From the NCBI GenBank assembly GCA_049518415.1, contig JBEKRX010000026.1, forward strand, positions 1-64,000: a stretch of 64,000 nucleotides of DNA, in the 5' to 3' direction. Source of the stretch: CAVQND01 sp049518415. GTDB taxonomy: Bacteria > Verrucomicrobiota > Verrucomicrobiia > Limisphaerales > UBA8199. A program made the position numbers and the translations under genes. Below the pieces are notes generated by a model. The model saw only the letters and a list, made by a program, of their open reading frames with translations, was not told the DNA's origin and ran no database searches. Shown here piece by piece: positions 59,860 through 64,000 of this stretch (within the stretch, counting starts at the first letter, position 1; every line of letters starts with the position of its first letter).

Positions 59860-61275
59860 ATGATCCCAATCCGCAATATCCAGGGTTTGAGCCGTTCGTG
59901 GTTCCTGGTCCGGCTCAAGGTGACGATCTTCTTTCATTTCCTGCCCTGCCTGTTGTCCCAGGGTAGTGGGGCAGGCGTCCCGCCTGCCGCCAAAGCCAGT
60001 GAAGCAGGCGTCTCGCCTGCCACGGGGGCGTCTGGCCCTCGAATCCAAGGCAGGCGAGACGCCTGCCCCACTGCCCCCCTGCCACATCTGTCGCCCCGGC
60101 GTTTCCTCCTGCTCCTGAGACGGCTGCTGTTGTTCCTGTCGAAGCTGGGCCACAACAAGTTTGTGCGGATCGGGTCGGACACCCGGCTGGACCTTTACGT
60201 GCCGAGTTTTCCGAGCGAGGCCTTTTACGTGGCCTGCCGGAAATTCCTTGCCTTCGATGAGCCGCTGGCGTGCGCGACGGTCCTCCTTTCGGTCACTTCA
60301 GGCTGCCGGTTTTCGTGCCCGCATTGCTACCAGCGGATGGATCGCGGCAAAGATATGCCCCTCGAGGTCCTGGTTTCCGTAGTACGCCAGCTCCAGGAGC
60401 GCGGCATCGCCTTCTTCAACGTCGAAGGCGGCGAACCGTTCCTGGTTTACGAGCGGCTCAAGCAAGTCTGCGCCGCCATTGATGGCCGGTCGGAGGTTTG
60501 GGTCAATTCCACCGGGGACGGCATGACGCTGGAACGGTTGCAAGAGCTCAAGGGTTTGAACCTGACGGCCGTCATGTTCTCGCTGCACACCGCCGAACCG
60601 GCCCGGCTTAACGCCTTCATGCAGTCAGACAAGGCCTGGGAAGCCCTCCAACGGGGCGTCGAGCTGTGCCATGCAGCCGGGGTGGCGGTGAGTTTCAACA
60701 CCTGCCTGGGGCGCGAGGGTTTTTACGACGGGGAATTCGAGCGGATAATGGAGCGGGCCAGGGAGTTTGGCGCGTGCCTGGTGCAACTGATCAAGCCCAA
60801 ACCTGCGGGGGCCTGGCTGGAAAGCGGACCGGCCCCGTTCAGCCGGCCGGACCAGGACCGGGTGGTGGAACTGGTGCAGCGCTACAACCACGGGCGGGCT
60901 TACGCCGCGTATCCGGCCATCTGCGCGCAGGTCCTGGACGAGGACCGCGCCTGCTTCGGCTGCACCGCCGGCGGGACCGACCGGTTCTACATCAATGCCA
61001 AAGGCGACGTGCAGCCTTGCGAGTTCCTCAACCTCTCCTTCGGCAACATCGTCGAGGAAGACTTCGCCGCCATCTATGCCCGCATGCGCCGGGCCTTTTC
61101 GCCCCCGGGCGAGACCTGGCTCTGTGAGGCCTGCACGCCCAAGATCCGCGAACTCTTCCAGGCGCGCGGACTACGCAGCTTGCCGCTGAGCAAAGAACTT
61201 TCCGAGCAGATTTACGCCCATTGGGATCGTGGCCGTCCGACAAGACTTTATGCGGACCTGGGCAAGCTGAAGTAA
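59860..61275 (+). CDS. Radical SAM / SPASM-type protein with repeat insert
   Basis: 471 residues from ATG 59860, 43 bp after the SDR gene. The radical SAM cluster motif CxxxCxxC is CRFSCPHC, followed by VEGGEPFL. The C-terminal SPASM-like region has CFGCTAGGTDRFYINAKGDV then QPCEF and LCEACTP, able to hold extra Fe-S clusters. The first 34 residues (RNIQGLSRSWFLVRLKVTIF and on) look membrane-associated, as does RFLLLLRRLLLFLSKLG. Between them 36 codons derive from an inverted palindromic repeat. It probably performs a radical modification of the lipid product; last gene of the cluster. Confidence 0.85.
   Translation: MIPIRNIQGLSRSWFLVRLKVTIFFHFLPCLLSQGSGAGVPPAAKASEAGVSPATGASGPRIQGRRDACPTAPLPHLSPRRFLLLLRRLLLFLSKLGHNKFVRIGSDTRLDLYVPSFPSEAFYVACRKFLAFDEPLACATVLLSVTSGCRFSCPHCYQRMDRGKDMPLEVLVSVVRQLQERGIAFFNVEGGEPFLVYERLKQVCAAIDGRSEVWVNSTGDGMTLERLQELKGLNLTAVMFSLHTAEPARLNAFMQSDKAWEALQRGVELCHAAGVAVSFNTCLGREGFYDGEFERIMERAREFGACLVQLIKPKPAGAWLESGPAPFSRPDQDRVVELVQRYNHGRAYAAYPAICAQVLDEDRACFGCTAGGTDRFYINAKGDVQPCEFLNLSFGNIVEEDFAAIYARMRRAFSPPGETWLCEACTPKIRELFQARGLRSLPLSKELSEQIYAHWDRGRPTRLYADLGKLK
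59965..60072. repeat. 108-bp inverted palindrome element inserted in frame
   Basis: It begins AGTGGGGCAGGCGTCCCGCC and ends with the near-complement GGCGAGACGCCTGCCCCACT. A further arm (GCAGGCGTCTCGCCTGC) lies inside. The length is exactly 36 codons, so the radical SAM frame stays open. Confidence 0.85.
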
Positions 61276-61315
61276 GCCCGGGCGCAAGAGAAGCTTAGTC
61301 ATTGCAGCCATAATT

Positions 61316-61582
61316 TCAGGCAACCTGCCGCTTTCTCCGCTTGCCTATCGCGGAGGAGGCCCGCGCACCTCGCCCCGGGGTCGCTCGAACGTGCTTTCGA
61401 ATCTTGCGCACCTGGCTGGCCAGCCCTTTCTCGACCTGTTCCCGCCAGACGACCCGGCAAGGACACAATGGGTTCGGGCAGCTTTGCAGCCGGGCCAGTT
61501 GCTGGCGCCGTTCCCGGACCAGGGCGTTGAGCCGGAGCAACTCCGCCTCGAGTTCAGGGACGCCGCGTTCTTTGCTTCTCAT
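61316..61582 (-). CDS. Small Cys-containing coiled-coil protein, function unknown
   Basis: 88 residues from ATG 61582; a TTG three codons upstream is an alternative. An N-terminal helix (VPELEAELLRLNALVRERRQ) is followed by CPNPLCPCRVVWREQVEKGL, with three Cys that could bind metal, and a basic tail (IRKHVRATPGRGARASSAIG). I believe similar small proteins occur in Verrucomicrobiota. No function is known to me. It is convergent with the radical SAM gene. Confidence 0.55.
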   Translation of the reverse strand: MRSKERGVPELEAELLRLNALVRERRQQLARLQSCPNPLCPCRVVWREQVEKGLASQVRKIRKHVRATPGRGARASSAIGKRRKRQVA

Positions 61583-61760
61583 TATGGTCAATGCGACCTG
61601 TCACCATAACCCCAAGTGCGGCAATTGTCATTTGGTCCAGTGTGATTTGCTGCCTGGCAGGCCGCAAATCGGCAACGTGATTCGGGGCTAATTCCAATTC
61701 GCGTTCAAGAGGGCACTAATTGGCTTGTCCCTTGGGCCTTACGGTAACGGCCTGATTGGG

Positions 61761-62081
61761 CGACGCCAACGGCGTCAGGTCATGCCAGCCTGGGGCAACG
61801 CCCCAGGACAGGTGCAAGAAAACACAATAGAGCGCCAACGGCGCGATTCATCGGCTCTTGCCCGCGACTTGCATACCCCGGCCCCGTGGTTCAGTCCCAG
61901 ACGTATCGTTCGTCGAATTCTATTACCTGGCTGAGCGATTGGGGCATAGGTGCAAGTTCGGTTCTGGAATAGAGATATGAAGTCCCGACTAATCGGGATT
62001 GGCCTGCAATGAATCCCGATTCGGAATCGGGATTTCCCAGGGCGTTGCCCCGGGCTGGTATGAGTGACGCCTTTGGCGTCG
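61761..62081. repeat. Element with 46-bp inverted repeats
   Basis: The left arm (61761-61807; CGACGCCAACGGCGTCAGGT then CATGCCAGCCTGGGGCAACG) and right arm (62036-62081) are complementary at about 38 of 46 positions. Each arm contains smaller palindromes (GACGCCAACGGCGTC and GGGGCAACGCCCC). The interior (228 bp) holds GCGCCAACGGCGC and the palindrome TCCCGATTCGGAATCGGGA. No gene is inside, so this looks like a non-autonomous repeat element. Most of the gap 61593-62151 is this element. Confidence 0.8.
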
Positions 62082-62151
62082 CGTCTCCCTCGCCATTTTC
62101 GGCTTGATCCCAGGCGAGCGGGCTGCATAGTGGCCCCGACGCTGGTGAAAA

Positions 62152-64000
62152 ATGAGCCTGACCCATAAGCAATTTTTCCTTACCCGCGCAGCGTTAAGAG
62201 CCAATTTCCTGTCAGTGTTGCTGCTCCTGGGTTGGCTGCGCGGGCACAGCCTGGGCGGCAGCGGCCCGGTTGGGTGGTGGCGTTTCGACGACGGTTCCGG
62301 CGCCGTCGCCCGCGATGCCTCGGGCAACGGTTTCAATGGGCGGCTTTATGGGGGAGCGACCTGGGCGGCGGGAGTGGCGGGCGGGGCGCTGCGGTTGGAT
62401 GGCTCCGGGTACGTCGAGGTCCCTCCCGCTGCACGGTTGCAGCTCGGCTCGGCCTTGACGATTGCGGCGTGGATTAATCCGACCGACACCAGCCCGAACA
62501 CGTACAAGAACATCGTGGAGTTGTATGACAGCTACTTGCTGCGGCTGGACAATCCGCCCGAGGGAGGGCGGCTTTCGTTCTTCACGTTCCTGAACGGCAC
62601 CCCGGAGCCGCGCCTCTCGTGCAGCCCGCCGGCCTTGCAGCAATGGCACCAAATCTTCGCCACCTGGGACGGCACCAACCTGAGCCTGTGGTACGACGGC
62701 GTCAAGCGCGTGGCGCCGCGGGCCGGCACGCCGGCGCCCAAGCCCAATGCGCTGCACCTCGGCCAGGGTTTCGTGGGCGCCCTCGGTGAGGTGAAAGCCT
62801 ATGACCGCGCGTTGAGCGAGGATGAAATCCTTGACCAGGTGCCGCCGGTGCTGGTTTCCGCTTTGTCGGTCGCCCGGCCGGTGGGCGGGATTGGCCAGCC
62901 GGTAGGGGTATCGTGCGTGGTCTCGAATGCGGGCGGACAGCCGCTGCTCAACGGGTCGGTGGAACTGGTGCTGCCCCCAAGTGTTCGGCTGGTGACGGGC
63001 GCCAGCCCGCTGCCGGTAGCTTCCGTGACGCGCAGGGGCGCCGTGAACCTGCAATGGCAAGTGCAAGCGGACCTGGCGCTGGCCACGCACTTGCAGGCGG
63101 CGGTTCGGTTCCCTGGCCAGCCGGCGGCGACCAACGTGGTTGGCCTGGTTATAGCGAGGCCGATGCCCCTGGGCGGCCGGCTGCTCCCGCAGCCCACTCT
63201 GGCCTGCGAGGGCGGCGACTTGGAACTGGGCAACCGCGCCGTGCGGTTGGTGTTTCCGACGAATGACTTTGGTTACGGGGCCTTTGCCGTGGACGTAAAC
63301 CAAAGCAATGGGTGGCGGCGCCTGGCGGTGGCCAATTGTCTGAGCTGCCTTGCGGTAAAGAGCGGCGGCGCCGTGGCGCGCCAATTCTTTCATGCCGATT
63401 GGTGGCAGGCCATCACAAACCTGCCCGGCCAGGCGGGCGTCGAGTTCCGGCGCACGCTCACCGATGCCAACGGCACACGGTGGGAAGGCCGCTTCACGTT
63501 TGTGGTCAGTAACGACGAGCGGGTGCGCGCGAGCTACCAGGTCACGCCGGACGGGGGCGCGGATTTGGTGCTGCTCGACGGGCCGATGCTCCACGTCGGC
63601 GAAGGGACATTCGGCGGGCGCAAAGAGGACGCCTTGTTCTGCGGGTTGGAATGGCTGGTGGGGGATGAGGTCTCCTCATCGAACCTCGACATGCACGACC
63701 CTGATTACTACCTCCGGTTTGTCCCGCATCCGAACAAGATCACGATTCCCCTCATGGCGGTGGCGGACGGCGGGGCGGCGCTGGCGCTTTACTGGGATTG
63801 CTTGCAGTGCTGGGACGGCCAGCATGACCGGCCGGCGGCCGTGTTTGCCTCGCCGAACTTCCTGGAGGGCCAAAGCAATCATTTGCTGGGGCTGTTTCTG
63901 CCGTCGGTGCCGGATTGGGTGCCGCCCAATCAGCGCCAGGCCTCGGCCACACCTTACCCTGCCGCCGCCAACACGCCGTTGCGCCTGGAGGCCTGGCTGG
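62152..64000 (+). CDS. Secreted LamG/concanavalin A-like domain protein, 3' end beyond window
   Basis: An open frame from ATG 62152 to the window edge (616 codons seen). A signal peptide region FLSVLLLLGWLRGHSLGG is followed by a LamG-like jelly roll: GPVGWWRFDDGSGAVARDAS, GNGFNGRLYGG, LRLDGSGYVEVPPAA, LTIAAWINPTD, and LGEVKAYDRALSEDEI closing it at about residue 225. A CARDB-like beta domain follows (VARPVGGIGQPVGVSCVVSN), then a large domain beginning ACEGGDLELGNRAVRLVF of unknown type. LamG domains bind glycans or proteins. Partial, so the full architecture cannot be judged. Confidence 0.8.
   Translation, partial: MSLTHKQFFLTRAALRANFLSVLLLLGWLRGHSLGGSGPVGWWRFDDGSGAVARDASGNGFNGRLYGGATWAAGVAGGALRLDGSGYVEVPPAARLQLGSALTIAAWINPTDTSPNTYKNIVELYDSYLLRLDNPPEGGRLSFFTFLNGTPEPRLSCSPPALQQWHQIFATWDGTNLSLWYDGVKRVAPRAGTPAPKPNALHLGQGFVGALGEVKAYDRALSEDEILDQVPPVLVSALSVARPVGGIGQPVGVSCVVSNAGGQPLLNGSVELVLPPSVRLVTGASPLPVASVTRRGAVNLQWQVQADLALATHLQAAVRFPGQPAATNVVGLVIARPMPLGGRLLPQPTLACEGGDLELGNRAVRLVFPTNDFGYGAFAVDVNQSNGWRRLAVANCLSCLAVKSGGAVARQFFHADWWQAITNLPGQAGVEFRRTLTDANGTRWEGRFTFVVSNDERVRASYQVTPDGGADLVLLDGPMLHVGEGTFGGRKEDALFCGLEWLVGDEVSSSNLDMHDPDYYLRFVPHPNKITIPLMAVADGGAALALYWDCLQCWDGQHDRPAAVFASPNFLEGQSNHLLGLFLPSVPDWVPPNQRQASATPYPAAANTPLRLEAWL

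Overview
The window looks like a chromosomal segment of a high-GC Verrucomicrobiota bacterium, probably of the Limisphaerales/Pedosphaera type. This is inferred, not proven. It rests on several pilin-like proteins with an FTLIELLVVIAIIAILAA leader and a C-terminal H-X9-DG motif, giant cyclase-kinase-WD40 proteins, a YXWGXW-repeat lipoprotein, a histone-H1-like basic protein and many short palindromic repeats, some of them read through inside genes.

Region by region. 1-7.2 kb: a secreted alpha/beta hydrolase converging on a minus-strand unit (Gfo/Idh/MocA oxidoreductase, HEAT-repeat protein, pyrF), then a repeat tract. 7.3-13.4 kb: a metallo-beta-lactamase-fold hydrolase, nrdR with a coupled unknown gene, two amino-acid permeases, a small lipoprotein and tRNA-Gly(GCC). 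13.7-16.3 kb: two small orphan genes, each followed by an attC-like recombination site. The second site is split by an intact IS630-type element, so this looks like a short integron-cassette array without an integrase. 17-19.4 kb: a RelE/ParE toxin-antitoxin pair, a pilin-like protein, a RecD-like helicase fragment and a secreted lectin-fold protein. 19.5-24.7 kb: an ABC sugar importer ending in L-rhamnose mutarotase, hence probably a rhamnose uptake operon. 24.8-25.5 kb: HU and an H1-like protein with a good terminator.

26-42 kb: a pilin-like protein, a PQQ-type propeller protein, a GH16 glycosidase, and then a two-gene module present twice. Each copy is a minus-strand pilin-like gene divergent from a giant plus-strand protein with a class III cyclase domain, a Ser/Thr kinase domain, a membrane segment and WD40 propellers. 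Both kinases carry heptanucleotide repeat tracts at the same place, between the catalytic loop and DFG. 42-43 kb: decayed toxin-antitoxin genes. 43.5-49.1 kb: rtcB followed by a sulfate ABC importer. 49.4-50.9 kb: a histone-deacetylase-family enzyme and a small conserved protein.

51.2-61.3 kb: nine tightly packed, mostly overlapping co-directional genes: UbiA prenyltransferase, old-yellow-enzyme-type reductase, acyl carrier protein, alpha-oxoamine synthase, diacylglycerol-kinase-type lipid kinase, ThiL/PurM-type protein, ketoacyl synthase, extended SDR and radical SAM/SPASM protein. They read as one pathway for an unidentified lipid, with a core resembling bacterial sphingolipid synthesis. 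61.3-64 kb: a small conserved protein, an inverted-repeat element and the start of a large secreted LamG-domain protein cut by the window edge.
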